A stretch of DNA of 64,000 nucleotides from a virus. Both the position numbers and the translations under genes were made by a program. Shown here piece by piece: positions 8,562 to 17,298 of this stretch; position 1 is the stretch's first letter; each line of letters opens with the position of its first letter. Location: positions 31,184 through 95,183 of IMG/VR virus record IMGVR_UViG_3300032579_000009; one strand, written 5' to 3'. The notes under the pieces are model-generated. The model was not told where the DNA came from. It saw only the letters and a list, made by a program, of their open reading frames with translations, and made no database searches.

Positions 8562-8624
8562 ATGAATAATTCTGATACAGAAGTGGGAGGCTTTGGCTTC
8601 CCAACATACGGTAGACTGCTCTGA
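8562..8624 (+). CDS. Possible 20-residue leader peptide ahead of dnaK
   Basis: ATG at 8562 follows a strong AAAGGAGG sequence (8546-8553) and encodes MNNSDTEVGGFGFPTYGRLL then TGA. An upstream ATG in another frame would give only MAE. The frame contains a stable hairpin (GGGAGGC-TTTG-GCTTCCC). It may be a real leader peptide or a by-product of a structured RNA leader. Confidence 0.3.
   Translation: MNNSDTEVGGFGFPTYGRLL
8584..8601 (+). promoter_or_regulatory. Stable hairpin in the dnaK leader
   Basis: GGGAGGC / GCTTCCC with a TTTG loop, seven base pairs including one G-T. No U-tract follows, so it is not a terminator; it is a candidate regulatory element of the dnaK 5' leader. Confidence 0.45.
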
Positions 8625-8644
8625 TGAGGGTTTACATTTTAGAT

Positions 8645-8663
8645 CTTGCTTAATAAAGGAGAA
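8645..8663 (+). promoter_or_regulatory. Shared chaperone leader element with ribosome-binding site (dnaK copy)
   Basis: CTTGCTTAATAAAGGAGAA immediately before dnaK. Almost identical elements precede hsp20 (10609-10628) and groES (53350-53368). Confidence 0.7.
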
Positions 8664-8668
8664 ACTAT

Positions 8669-10591
8669 ATGTCTAAGATCATTGGTATTGACCTCGGCAC
8701 CACTAACTCATGTGTGGCCATTCTTGAAAACAACAAACCAAAAGTAATTGAAAATAACGAAGGTGCTCGTACTACACCTAGTATCGTTGCCTACGGCGAT
8801 GAGATCGTAGTTGGTGCACCAGCTAAACGTCAAGCAGTTACAAATCCAAAGAAAACAGTCTATGCGGCTAAACGCTTAATTGGTCGTAAGTTTGACGAAA
8901 AAGAAGTACAAAAAGACATTGACCTAATGCCATACAAAATTGTTAAAAACAAAAATGGTGATGCATGGGTTAAGATTGATGATCAAGAACTAGCACCACC
9001 ACAGATTTCAGCTGAAGTCTTACGCAAAATGAAAAAGACCGCTGAAGACTATCTTGGACATGAAGTAACACAGGCAGTTATTACTGTTCCTGCTTACTTT
9101 AATGACAGCCAACGTCAAGCAACTAAAGATGCAGGTACTATTGCAGGCCTAGAAGTCTTACGTATTATCAATGAGCCAACAGCGGCTGCACTAGCGTTTG
9201 GTATGGATAAAGATTCTAAGAAAGATCGTAAGATTGCTGTATACGATCTAGGTGGTGGTACATTTGACGTATCAATCATTGAAATTGTAGATGTTGATGG
9301 CGAAAAACAATTTGAAGTACTAGCTACCAATGGTGACACATTCCTAGGCGGTGAAGACTTTGACCAACGTCTAATGAACTACTTAATTGATGAATTCTTA
9401 AAAGAGTCAGGCGTTGACCTGTCAAAAGATGTTCTAGCTCTACAACGCCTAAAAGAATCAGCAGAAAAAGCTAAAATTGAACTATCAAGCAGCCAACAAA
9501 CCACAGTAAACTTACCGTACGTTACTGCTGATGCCACTGGTCCTAAACACTTAAACGTAACTATTACACGTGCTAAGTTTGAAGGCCTAGTAGAAGATTT
9601 GATCAAACGTGCTAGCGAGCCATGTAAGGTAGCATTGAAAGATGCAGGTGTAAGTGCCAGCGACATTGATGATGTTATCTTAGTTGGTGGCCAAACACGC
9701 ATGCCTAAGGTACAGGAATCAGTTAAAGAGATCTTTGGACGTGATCCACGCAAAGACGTTAACCCAGACGAAGCTGTAGCAGTTGGTGCGGCTATCCAAG
9801 GTGCTGTTCTAGCAGGTGATAAAACAGACGTGTTATTGTTAGACGTTACTCCGTTGAGCCTAGGTATTGAAACAGTTGGCGGTGTTATGACTAAACTGAT
9901 TAAAAAGAATACAACTATTCCTACTAAAGTTAGTCAAACATTCTCAACAGCAGAAGACAACCAACCAGCAGTTACAGTAGCTATTGGACAAGGTGAACGT
10001 GAGTTTATCAAGGACAACAAGAAACTAGGTGAATTTAACCTAGAAGGTATTGCTCCTGCTCCACGTGGCGTGCCAGCAATTGAAATTACACTTGACATTG
10101 ATGCTAACGGTATCTTGAAAGTAAGTGCCAAAGATAAAAACACTGGCAAAGAAAACAAGATCACTATCAAAGCTAACTCAGGCTTAACTGAAGAAGAAAT
10201 TGAAAAGATGATTCAAGAAGCTGAAGCTAACAAAGATGCTGACGTTAAAGCTCGTGCTGTAGTTGATGCTAAAAACCGTGCTGATGAACAAGTACACGGT
10301 ATTAACAAAGCATTAAAAGAACACGGTGACAAGTTAGATGATGGCATGAAAGAAAAAATTGAATCAGCACTAAAAGATCTTGAAACAGCCAAAGCTACAG
10401 AAGATGCTGACAAGATCATGGAAGCTATCTCAGCACTAGCTGAGCCAGTTAAACCATTGTTTGATATTATGCAACAGGCTGAAGTAGCTAAACAAGCTGA
10501 AGTTCAACCTGGTGCACAACCCAATTCAGAGAAACCAGTAGAAGGTGAAGTAGTAGATGCTGAGTTCACTGAAGTTAAAAAGGATGCCTAA
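8669..10591 (+). CDS. dnaK: Chaperone DnaK (Hsp70)
   Basis: 640 residues, full length for DnaK. The ATPase domain has [12 protein letters not shown] (about residues 6-17), [12 protein letters not shown] (~167) and [11 protein letters not shown] (~193); the substrate domain has [17 protein letters not shown] (~390). The tail ends [16 protein letters not shown], like bacterial DnaK tails. It folds client proteins with ATP and normally needs DnaJ and GrpE, neither of which is in this window, so it presumably uses host co-chaperones. Directly followed by hsp20 and clpS, forming a proteostasis cluster. Confidence 0.97.
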   Translation: MSKIIGIDLGTTNSCVAILENNKPKVIENNEGARTTPSIVAYGDEIVVGAPAKRQAVTNPKKTVYAAKRLIGRKFDEKEVQKDIDLMPYKIVKNKNGDAWVKIDDQELAPPQISAEVLRKMKKTAEDYLGHEVTQAVITVPAYFNDSQRQATKDAGTIAGLEVLRIINEPTAAALAFGMDKDSKKDRKIAVYDLGGGTFDVSIIEIVDVDGEKQFEVLATNGDTFLGGEDFDQRLMNYLIDEFLKESGVDLSKDVLALQRLKESAEKAKIELSSSQQTTVNLPYVTADATGPKHLNVTITRAKFEGLVEDLIKRASEPCKVALKDAGVSASDIDDVILVGGQTRMPKVQESVKEIFGRDPRKDVNPDEAVAVGAAIQGAVLAGDKTDVLLLDVTPLSLGIETVGGVMTKLIKKNTTIPTKVSQTFSTAEDNQPAVTVAIGQGEREFIKDNKKLGEFNLEGIAPAPRGVPAIEITLDIDANGILKVSAKDKNTGKENKITIKANSGLTEEEIEKMIQEAEANKDADVKARAVVDAKNRADEQVHGINKALKEHGDKLDDGMKEKIESALKDLETAKATEDADKIMEAISALAEPVKPLFDIMQQAEVAKQAEVQPGAQPNSEKPVEGEVVDAEFTEVKKDA

Positions 10592-10608
10592 GGGGTCCTT
10601 TAATTAAT

Positions 10609-10628
10609 CTTGCTTAATATAAGGAGAA
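10609..10628 (+). promoter_or_regulatory. Shared chaperone leader element (hsp20 copy)
   Basis: CTTGCTTAATATAAGGAGAA directly upstream of the hsp20 start; matches the dnaK and groES leader elements with a one-base length difference. Confidence 0.7.
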
Positions 10629-10634
10629 TAAGCT

Positions 10635-11078
10635 ATGAAACAAGTATATGTAAATTCGTTAGATATCCCACAAATTCACAGATTTGCTGTGGGCTTTGAC
10701 CGTATGTTTGATGAACTTGCTCGTACAGCAGGTACATTAAACTCAAGTAACTATCCACCATACAACATCGTTCGTGTTGCTGAGAACGAGTATGAAATTG
10801 AAGTAGCAGTCGCTGGCTTTGCAGAAGACGAACTAGATGTTGAAATGCAAAATGGTGAACTGTTTGTGCGTGGTGAATCAAAAGCCACTGACACACGTGT
10901 GGGCAACTACTTACATCAAGGCATTGCTGCACGTGACTTTACACGCACGTTTGCTCTTGCAGACAACGTTGAAGTCAAAGGTGCTAGTGTTAAAAACGGC
11001 ATCTTAACAATCAAATTGGAAGTGTTTGTTCCTGAACACGAAAAGCCAAAAAAGATTGCAATTACCTTTCAGAAGTAG
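10635..11078 (+). CDS. Small heat-shock protein Hsp20 (IbpA type)
   Basis: 147 residues. The alpha-crystallin domain spans about residues 35-135: YNIVRVAENEYEIEVAVAGF, then DELDVEMQNGELFVRGE and a final strand GILTIKLEVFVPE. The C-terminal EHEKPKKIAITFQK resembles IbpA tails. Acts as an ATP-independent holdase that passes aggregating clients to DnaK, whose gene is next door. Hsp20 genes are common in T4-like aquatic phages. Confidence 0.92.
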   Translation: MKQVYVNSLDIPQIHRFAVGFDRMFDELARTAGTLNSSNYPPYNIVRVAENEYEIEVAVAGFAEDELDVEMQNGELFVRGESKATDTRVGNYLHQGIAARDFTRTFALADNVEVKGASVKNGILTIKLEVFVPEHEKPKKIAITFQK

Positions 11079-11093
11079 TATAATTAATAGTAA

Positions 11094-11113
11094 GGGGTAA
11101 GGAAACTTACCCC
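11094..11113 (+). other. Intergenic hairpin between hsp20 and clpS
   Basis: GGGGTAAG-GAAA-CTTACCCC, a perfect eight-base-pair stem with a GNRA loop. No U-tract follows, so it is more likely an RNA stability or processing element than a terminator. Confidence 0.6.
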
Positions 11114-11156
11114 GCTATTCAACTAAAAAATTATGTCAATTATAGAAAAGGAACAT

Positions 11157-11465
11157 ATGGGTACCAAAGCTGTCACAAGGACAAAGCCTGTCCCTAACTT
11201 TGATTTGCAAGAACCTCCAATGTATCGTGTGATCTACATTAATGATAATGTAACTACCATGGAGTTTGTTGTGGAAACATTGGTAACTATATTCAATCAT
11301 ACACCAGAATCAGCAGAAGCAGTTACAATGAAGATCCATGAAGAAGGATCAGGTATTGCCGCTGTACTACCATATGAAATGGCAGAACAAAAAGGTGTAG
11401 AAGTAACGCAACTGGCCCGTAACAACGGATTTCCACTGCAAGTTAAACTAGAACCAGACGCATGA
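11157..11465 (+). CDS. clpS: ClpS, adaptor of the N-end rule for Clp protease
   Basis: About 102 residues from the ATG at 11157, chosen because GAAAAGGAAC lies just upstream; an in-frame ATG at 11133 lacks such a site. The core YRVIYINDNVTTMEFVVETL, then HEEGSGIAAVLPYEMAEQKG and FPLQVKLEPD match ClpS, including the Asn-Asp of the N-degron pocket region. In bacteria ClpS delivers N-degron substrates to ClpA-ClpP. A ClpP homologue is encoded at 46586. No ClpA is visible here, so host ClpA would be the partner. Confidence 0.93.
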   Translation: MGTKAVTRTKPVPNFDLQEPPMYRVIYINDNVTTMEFVVETLVTIFNHTPESAEAVTMKIHEEGSGIAAVLPYEMAEQKGVEVTQLARNNGFPLQVKLEPDA

Positions 11466-11950
11466 TTTTCAACAAGATTAAAGAACTCAAAGCTGAAGGT
11501 AAGCGCATAGGTATCACCTTTAGTACCTTTGACATGCTACATGCTGGCCATATAGCCATGTTAAGTGAAGCTAAAAACCACTGTGATTACCTAATATGTG
11601 GATTACAAACAGATCCAACTATTGATCGTCCTGACACTAAGAACAAACCTGTTCAAAGTATTGTTGAACGTCAAATTCAATTGGCCGCTTGTCGTTATGT
11701 AGATGAAGTTGTTATCTACCAAACAGAACAAGACCTAATTGACTTGCTGTTAATCCTACCACTTGATGTGCGTATTTTAGGTGAAGAATATCAACATACT
11801 GATTTTACTGGTAAAGAAGAATGTCTATATCGTGGCATTGAATTAATTTACAATAAACGTGATCATTCATTTAGTAGTTCAAGTTTACGTAAACGTGTAG
11901 CACATGCCGAAACTGAAAAATTATTGAAGGCTAAACATGAAACTAAGTGA
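11462..11950 (+). CDS. Cytidylyltransferase-like nucleotidyltransferase
   Basis: 162 residues. ITFSTFDMLHAGHIAML (about 18-34) is the HxGH signature of the class I nucleotidyltransferase fold, and FSSSSLRKRV (~143-152) fits the closing ISSTxIR motif. Such enzymes (glycerol-3-phosphate cytidylyltransferase, RfaE C-domain) activate a phosphorylated small molecule with CTP or ATP. The substrate cannot be told. The start overlaps clpS by four bases, so they form one operon. Confidence 0.8.
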   Translation: MIFNKIKELKAEGKRIGITFSTFDMLHAGHIAMLSEAKNHCDYLICGLQTDPTIDRPDTKNKPVQSIVERQIQLAACRYVDEVVIYQTEQDLIDLLLILPLDVRILGEEYQHTDFTGKEECLYRGIELIYNKRDHSFSSSSLRKRVAHAETEKLLKAKHETK

Positions 11951-12122
11951 AGATACAAAATTTTTTATCCTACTATTTGTTGTTATTGCATCAATGGTCA
12001 TGGCATTTTTTCCACCTAAACCAGAAGTAACAGTGTTCTATGACTGCCGCATAGCTGAGATTAGTCCAGATGTGCCACCCAAGGTCAAAGAAGAATGTCG
12101 TAAGAAAATGGAGAAACACTAA
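11937..12122 (+). CDS. Small single-pass membrane protein
   Basis: 61 residues with one hydrophobic segment (FFILLFVVIASMVMAFF, residues ~9-25) and a charged tail with two Cys. Overlaps the preceding gene by 14 bases and shares one base with the next start. Function unknown. Confidence 0.6.
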   Translation: MKLSEDTKFFILLFVVIASMVMAFFPPKPEVTVFYDCRIAEISPDVPPKVKEECRKKMEKH

Positions 12123-12655
12123 TGGATGTGATGTTAGACTTAGAAACGCTAAGTGTGCGTCCTGATGCTACAATTTGTACATTTGGTGCTTGTAAATTTA
12201 GTCCTTATAACCAAGAAGACATTGTAGACGGTATCTACTTCCGCATTGACATTGACAGTCAAATTGCTCTAGGACGACATGTAGATGACAATACTATTGC
12301 TTGGTGGGGTAATCAAGCAGAAGATGTCCGTGAAGAAGCTCTGGGTGAAGGTGATAGAGTCAGCTTAGAAAAGTTTACGCAAGAACTAAACAGATTTATT
12401 GTAGGTTGTGATAATATCTGGGCACAAGGTCCAGTATTTGACATTGTTATTTTAGAAAACCTATATCGCCAAATGGGCTTACCATGCCCATGGCAGTTCT
12501 GGCAGATCCGTGATAGTCGTACCTTGTTAAGTAGCCTAGGTGACCCACGTGAAAAGAACAAAGCAGGCCTACACAATGCCTTAGAAGATGCAGTAAGTCA
12601 AGCACAGGCTGTGCAGTACGTGTTTAAACAAGCAGGTATTACGGAGAAGCGTTAA
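12122..12655 (+). CDS. DEDD-family 3'-5' exonuclease
   Basis: 177 residues. MDVMLDLETLSVRPDATI carries the DxE motif I, IWAQGPVFDIVILENLYRQ the motif II Asp, and HNALEDAVSQAQAV the HxxxD motif III, defining a DEDDh-type exonuclease of the kind encoded by T4 dexA and small exoribonucleases. Whether it acts on DNA or RNA is unclear. Tightly packed (TAATG overlaps) between small genes. Confidence 0.85.
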   Translation: MDVMLDLETLSVRPDATICTFGACKFSPYNQEDIVDGIYFRIDIDSQIALGRHVDDNTIAWWGNQAEDVREEALGEGDRVSLEKFTQELNRFIVGCDNIWAQGPVFDIVILENLYRQMGLPCPWQFWQIRDSRTLLSSLGDPREKNKAGLHNALEDAVSQAQAVQYVFKQAGITEKR

Positions 12656-12975
12656 TGCAGATTATATTTGGGCGTGAAAACGCAGAAAAACTCAGAGAAA
12701 AGTACACAGTACTTGATCTAGAAACAGTAGAAAAAGATGGACACAGTCTAGAAGTATTTTGTCTAATTCCTGGTGATAAAATTGGTCTAGGTGATTTACC
12801 ACAGTTAGAAAGCTGGGTTAAACTACATCACGATTTCCTTAATGGGTATTCTAAACAAGAATATGACTACTGCCTACAATGCATTGAACATCTTCGCGGC
12901 AAGTTTGGCGGAGAAGTAGACACATTCTACGATGAAATTCTTCGTCGTATCAACGAAAAAGACGTCAAAGTTTAA
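12655..12975 (+). CDS. Hypothetical protein
   Basis: 106 residues, mixed charge, no recognised domain. Contains EVFCLIPGDKIGLGDLPQL and a C-terminal helix-rich part. Start overlaps the exonuclease stop. Many such small proteins occur next to exonucleases in T4-like genomes. Confidence 0.6.
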   Translation: MQIIFGRENAEKLREKYTVLDLETVEKDGHSLEVFCLIPGDKIGLGDLPQLESWVKLHHDFLNGYSKQEYDYCLQCIEHLRGKFGGEVDTFYDEILRRINEKDVKV

Positions 12976-13049
12976 TCTAGATTAAGATTAAAGTACTATA
13001 AAACTTCACCCTAGGGTTCTAGTAAATATTAATACTAGGAGCCTAGACA

Positions 13050-13502
13050 GTGAAAAAAATAATAATAACAATCACTTTCTTAGCGGCATCAACTGCGACG
13101 GCCGCACCTCTGCCTGACTATACATTCAAAAGCCCAAGCTTCAATGGCAATGGTTACGGCACTTATGTCTTAACCATACAGAACGAAGAGTTTACTCGCA
13201 AGCAGGCAATTGAGCAGGCCTTACAAGCAGCACAGCAACAGGCCAAAACAGATGCAGCTAATACTCCTATTAACCAGTTCCTAGTAAACTTAGAATCACG
13301 TGTGCTAGCACAGGTAAGTCAAAACCTAGCTACTGCTATGTTTGCTCCTGGTGCAGCCACTAGCGGAACATTTAATTTCCAAGGTAATACAATATTTTGG
13401 CATAACCTAGGGAATTCTGTAGAATTACAAGTAACGGATAACTTGGGGAATGTAACCACGATCAATGTACCACTAGGATCATTTACATTTACACAACCAT
13501 AA
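13050..13502 (+). CDS. csgF: Curli assembly protein CsgF homologue
   Basis: 150 residues from GTG, preceded by ACTAGGAGCC. A signal peptide (MKKIIITITFLAASTATAA) precedes DYTFKSPSFNGNGYGTYVL, which corresponds to the conserved CsgF N-terminus (FRNPNFGGN in E. coli) that inserts into the CsgG pore. The C-terminal part GNSVELQVTDNLGNVTTINV also matches CsgF. CsgF sits at the cell surface, couples the CsgG channel to nucleation of the fibre. First gene of a six-gene operon; csgG follows after one base. Confidence 0.88.
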   Translation: MKKIIITITFLAASTATAAPLPDYTFKSPSFNGNGYGTYVLTIQNEEFTRKQAIEQALQAAQQQAKTDAANTPINQFLVNLESRVLAQVSQNLATAMFAPGAATSGTFNFQGNTIFWHNLGNSVELQVTDNLGNVTTINVPLGSFTFTQP

Positions 13503-13503
13503 T

Positions 13504-14535
13504 ATGAAAAGAATAATAACAATATTAGCTATATTATCGTTGACTGGCTGTGCCACTATACAGAAAGCTGGATATGAGTCTAAACCAGAAACAGTGGGTA
13601 TTAAACTACAAAAAGAGTTTGATACTATACCAGCACCAATGGGCAAGCCTATTACTGTGGCTGTGTATAGTTTTAAAGATCAAACTGGGCAACGCCGTAA
13701 TATACCAAACATTGCTAGTTTTAGTACTGCGGTAACACAGGGTGCTGAGCCGTTTTTAATACGTGCCTTACAGGAAGTAGGACACGGACAATGGTTTGAT
13801 GTAGTAGAACGTGTTAACGTGGACAACCTAGTTAAAGAGCGTACTATTATCAAACAGATGCGCGATGCCTACGAAGGCACTAATGCTAAACCACTAATGC
13901 CCTTACAGTTTGCTGGTGTTATTATGGAAGGTGGTATTATTGGTTATGATAGCAGTATAGAAAGCGGTGGTACAGCTTATAAATGGTTGGGCATTGGTCC
14001 ACAGACACAGTACAGTAAAGATGTAGTTACAGTTAGTTTGCGAGCAATATCAGTTAACTCTGGTAAAGTTCTAGCCACAGTAACAGAAAGTAAAACAATT
14101 TATTCAACAGCTGATAGTATTGCTGTGCTTAAGTTCTTTAAAGGTGGCACACAATCATTTGAATTTGAAACAGGCTTGACTATAAACGAGCCAACAAGTT
14201 TAGCGGTGAAAACTACAATTGAAGCCGCAGTAGTAGAGTTGATCAAAGAAGGTCAACGTAAAGGAATTTGGGACTATAGAACTAATGCTCCACAGGCATT
14301 ACCTGTAGTACCAAGTACTCCTGTAGCACAACCTCCAGAGCCAGCGGTGGTAACACAACCAATAGCTAAAGAGGAACCAATTGAGGCCAAGGCGGTGGAA
14401 GAGCCAACAGCACCAGTGGAAGTAAAACAGGAAACTAAGAAACCACAGGTAAAAAAGAAAACTAATAAACTAATGCCAGTGGTGGATAACGGACCTAAAG
14501 TGTCCAAGGAGCAGATAGATGTTAAATTACATTAA
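13504..14535 (+). CDS. csgG: Curli secretion pore CsgG homologue
   Basis: 343 residues. A lipoprotein signal ends in LTGC (Cys16). The body follows CsgG in order: PAPMGKPITVAVYSFKDQTGQ, SFSTAVTQGAEPFLIRAL, WFDVVERVNVDNLVKER, GVIMEGGIIGYDSS, GIGPQTQYSKDVVTVSLRA and a final KGIWDYR. E. coli CsgG is 277 residues; the extra ~65 residues here form a Pro/Lys/Glu-rich tail. CsgG makes a nonameric outer-membrane channel exporting unfolded curlin. The operon supplies its partner CsgF and candidate substrates. No CsgE-like specificity factor is seen. Confidence 0.93.
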   Translation: MKRIITILAILSLTGCATIQKAGYESKPETVGIKLQKEFDTIPAPMGKPITVAVYSFKDQTGQRRNIPNIASFSTAVTQGAEPFLIRALQEVGHGQWFDVVERVNVDNLVKERTIIKQMRDAYEGTNAKPLMPLQFAGVIMEGGIIGYDSSIESGGTAYKWLGIGPQTQYSKDVVTVSLRAISVNSGKVLATVTESKTIYSTADSIAVLKFFKGGTQSFEFETGLTINEPTSLAVKTTIEAAVVELIKEGQRKGIWDYRTNAPQALPVVPSTPVAQPPEPAVVTQPIAKEEPIEAKAVEEPTAPVEVKQETKKPQVKKKTNKLMPVVDNGPKVSKEQIDVKLH

Positions 14536-15349
14536 AAGTTTATTCGCAGTGTTATTACTTACTACAAGTGTGGCCTATGCTGACAACAACATCTATATTG
14601 ATCAAAGCGGTGACTCTAACACTATCACAGTAACACAAGGTGATGGTAGTGGCAGCACAGGCAGTGACAATATTGGTGGTACAGGCAGCGGCAGTGCCGG
14701 CACAGGTAATCGTGCTAAAATTTACGGTAACAACAATGTTGTCAACGTAGATCAAGCTGGTACAAGTGATACCTTAAAATTGAATATCAATAACAATGCT
14801 ACAAGTGGCTTTACATCAGAAACACGCAATGGTAATACATATAACAAAACATTCAATTATAGCGTAACTGGTGACAGTTCAACTGGTGTTATTAATATTA
14901 CAGGTACACCTAGTGGCGGTGCAGCAACAGCCAGCTCAGGCAACCTAGTTAATATTAATCAAAGCGGTAACAGTGCTGGAGTTACTTTAAGTATTACAGG
15001 TAGCACCAACGACGTTACAGCATTAACCAGTGGTGGTAGTAGCAATACACTTACTTCAACAATCACAGGTAGTGGAAATAGTCAAGGTATCAGCCTAACA
15101 GGTGGCGGTAGCAACGCAGCAACACTAACACAAACTGGTGGTAGCAATATTATCAATTTGACCAGTGTTGGCGCAAGCAATACCTACACAGTTAGTCAAA
15201 CGGGCACAGGTCACGATGCTGAATTGAGTTTCAATGGTAGTAGCAATACAGTTGCAGTTACACAGCAAGGTAGTACAGGTGTAAGCAACGTTAATGTTAC
15301 TTCAGTAGGCAGCAGTAACTCAATCACTATCAACACCAACGCTCACTAA
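14519..15349 (+). CDS. Secreted curlin-repeat (CsgA/CsgB-like) amyloid protein 1
   Basis: 276 residues; start lies within the end of csgG. Signal peptide (FAVLLLTTSVAYA) then repeated strand-turn units of the curlin type: NIYIDQSGDSNTITVTQGDG, LVNINQSGNSAGVTLSI, AATLTQTGGSNIINL, TYTVSQTGTG. The alternating Gln/Asn/Ser/Gly pattern matches the curlin repeats that stack into a cross-beta solenoid. Likely the major subunit or nucleator exported through the CsgG above. Glycine/serine-rich linkers separate the repeats, more than in E. coli CsgA. Confidence 0.85.
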   Translation: MLNYIKSLFAVLLLTTSVAYADNNIYIDQSGDSNTITVTQGDGSGSTGSDNIGGTGSGSAGTGNRAKIYGNNNVVNVDQAGTSDTLKLNINNNATSGFTSETRNGNTYNKTFNYSVTGDSSTGVINITGTPSGGAATASSGNLVNINQSGNSAGVTLSITGSTNDVTALTSGGSSNTLTSTITGSGNSQGISLTGGGSNAATLTQTGGSNIINLTSVGASNTYTVSQTGTGHDAELSFNGSSNTVAVTQQGSTGVSNVNVTSVGSSNSITINTNAH

Positions 15350-15361
15350 GCGGGGTGTAAA

Positions 15362-16177
15362 ATGCGAGCATGGATATGGGCAGCAGTCTTATTTGTTACG
15401 ACTCTGCCCTCTTTTGCTGGCGACAACCAAGCATATATTGATCAATCTGGTCAATTCTCAGATATTTACGTATTACAAGATGGAGTAGGCAATGGCCTAT
15501 ATGGTATAGGCGGCCCTGCTATTCCCACAAATACAGCTACCATTCATGGTAATGGTAATGTAGTAACCATACAACAAACAGGCTCCAACGATCAACTACA
15601 GTTGAACATGGAAACTTCCAGTATGCCACGTCCGATGACCAATGTTAGTTGTCCTACATGCCCACAACCTGTACAAGGCAACAGTTGGAGTTATAACATT
15701 AATGGTAACAATGCCAAAGCGGTTATAGATGTCAACGCAGATGGCAAGAATACTTCAGTGAGTAATGGCATGGATGTGTCACAGATAGGTGATAATGCCG
15801 TATACAATGGGCGTTTTATTGGCGACCATAACTCAGTGACTGTATCAACTACAGGACTTAACCAAACAGTTAATACAAGCGTAAGCGGTAGTACTAATAC
15901 ACAGACTACCAGTGCCGCTAATGGTAGTTACAATATTGTCACGGTAACACAATCTGGCACAAATGGCACGGCGCAGACTAACTTAAATGGTACTGCTAAT
16001 ATAGTCACAGTAAATCAAACAGATGGCGCTGCAAATGGACATCGCACAAACCTAGACATTAGTGGTAATAGTAATACCATTGCTGTTAATCAAAGTAGTC
16101 TAGTAGCAGATAGTAATATAAATCTTAAAACCACTGGCAGTAATAATGTTATCAACATAACGAGTATGTCAAGATGA
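15362..16177 (+). CDS. Secreted curlin-repeat amyloid protein 2
   Basis: 271 residues, starts after GCGGGGTGTAAA. Signal peptide (WAAVLFVTTLPSFAG), then NQAYIDQSGQFSDIYVLQDG and further repeats such as VVTIQQTGSNDQLQL, IVTVTQSGTNGTAQTN, TIAVNQSSLVADSN. A VSCPTCPQP insertion has two cysteines that could form a disulphide. Second curlin subunit; which of the proteins nucleates and which polymerises is not clear from sequence. Confidence 0.82.
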   Translation: MRAWIWAAVLFVTTLPSFAGDNQAYIDQSGQFSDIYVLQDGVGNGLYGIGGPAIPTNTATIHGNGNVVTIQQTGSNDQLQLNMETSSMPRPMTNVSCPTCPQPVQGNSWSYNINGNNAKAVIDVNADGKNTSVSNGMDVSQIGDNAVYNGRFIGDHNSVTVSTTGLNQTVNTSVSGSTNTQTTSAANGSYNIVTVTQSGTNGTAQTNLNGTANIVTVNQTDGAANGHRTNLDISGNSNTIAVNQSSLVADSNINLKTTGSNNVINITSMSR

Positions 16178-17298
16178 AGCAACTACTAATCTTGTTACTT
16201 GTCCCTTTACTAGCCAATGCCGCAGTGGGTACTATCACAGAACAAACAGCCCTGCCTGGTACTATTACTCGTAGTTTTACTGCCATGGAAGGTAAGAAAG
16301 GTGCTGGCATTGAAATGAATGACAAGGTACAGACTACTAAAGGTAAGATTGGCATTACATTCCAAGACGATACTAAAGTAGAAGTTAATGAAAGTAGTAA
16401 GTTAGTCATTGATGATTTTGTATTTGATCCTAAAAAGCCCAGTGCCGGCAAACTGGCTATGAAGTTTACACAGGGCACAGTTCGTTACGCATCAGGTGCT
16501 ATTGCGCACAGTAACCCTAACAAAGTAGCACTAAACACGCCTAGCGCGACCATAGCAGTGCGTGGTACAGACTTTACGGCTACAGTAGATGAAATGGGCG
16601 AAAGTACTGTTATTCTACTGCCAAGTTGTCCTAAAGGTTGGGCAGATATAGACAGAGATTGTAAAACAGGTGCCATTGACGTTATTAACGATGCTGGTAT
16701 GGTTAGTCTTAATGTAGCCTTTCAAGGCACTAAGGTAGCCAGTCGTACTACAATGCCAATGAAACCAACAGTATTAAACTTGTCACCTGATACGATTAAC
16801 AACCTGCTGATCGTTAGTCCGCCCAAAGAACTACGCAAGGAAGGAATAGAAACTAAAAACATATCAACTAAAAATCCTGCTGATATGTTAAATGTAGACT
16901 TTCTTAAACAAGATTATTTAAAAAATGAGTTTGAAAAAGAAGGCACACCCTTTGGAGATAACCCATTGGCACACCCACTATTAGAACAATACTTCCTTGA
17001 AAACATTTTTGACATCTTGGCACAACAGCTACAAGAAGAACAAGCTGGACTACTAGCTAACTTGATAGCACCAAGTCAAACTAATAACATACTGCCAGAC
17101 TATAAAAAGTCTACAGGTGTTACTGAAAGTATTGGCGCAAGTGAAGTTACCTTATGCCGTAGTGATGGCAGTAACAATCAATGTATTAGTACTCCTAAAG
17201 ATCAAAATAGTCTACTAGTAGAAACACAGGGCGCAGTTACTATTAAAAACCGTGTCAATCAAGGTGCGGGCAGTACTATAACGGTGATACAACGATGA
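16174..17298 (+). CDS. Exported FecR-domain protein in the curli operon
   Basis: 374 residues with signal peptide (QLLILLLVPLLANAA). Residues ~30-160 form a FecR-like domain: GAGIEMNDKVQTTKGKIGITFQD, VEVNESSKLVIDDFVFDP, ATIAVRGTDFTATVDEMGE. A CPKGWADIDRDC loop carries two cysteines. The last ~50 residues (VETQGAVTIKNRVNQGAGSTITVIQR) look like a curlin unit. FecR domains in secreted proteins bind glycans or partner proteins; here it may link fibres to the envelope or matrix, which is inference. Overlaps both neighbours by four bases. Confidence 0.8.
   Translation: MKQLLILLLVPLLANAAVGTITEQTALPGTITRSFTAMEGKKGAGIEMNDKVQTTKGKIGITFQDDTKVEVNESSKLVIDDFVFDPKKPSAGKLAMKFTQGTVRYASGAIAHSNPNKVALNTPSATIAVRGTDFTATVDEMGESTVILLPSCPKGWADIDRDCKTGAIDVINDAGMVSLNVAFQGTKVASRTTMPMKPTVLNLSPDTINNLLIVSPPKELRKEGIETKNISTKNPADMLNVDFLKQDYLKNEFEKEGTPFGDNPLAHPLLEQYFLENIFDILAQQLQEEQAGLLANLIAPSQTNNILPDYKKSTGVTESIGASEVTLCRSDGSNNQCISTPKDQNSLLVETQGAVTIKNRVNQGAGSTITVIQR

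Noticed and set aside
8621-8665. CTGATGAG sequence as the core of a hammerhead ribozyme
   Set aside because: No matching GAAA and third stem at the needed places.
9379-9753. Long minus-strand frame opposite dnaK (124 codons), and similar ones opposite groEL and the fibre genes
   Set aside because: They lie fully inside strongly conserved coding genes, have low-complexity Ser/Pro/Thr-rich translations and no ribosome-binding site; they are shadows of the real genes.
11094-11113. Hairpin between hsp20 and clpS as a terminator
   Set aside because: Perfect stem but no following U-tract and the next gene lies in the same direction close by; kept only as a hairpin.
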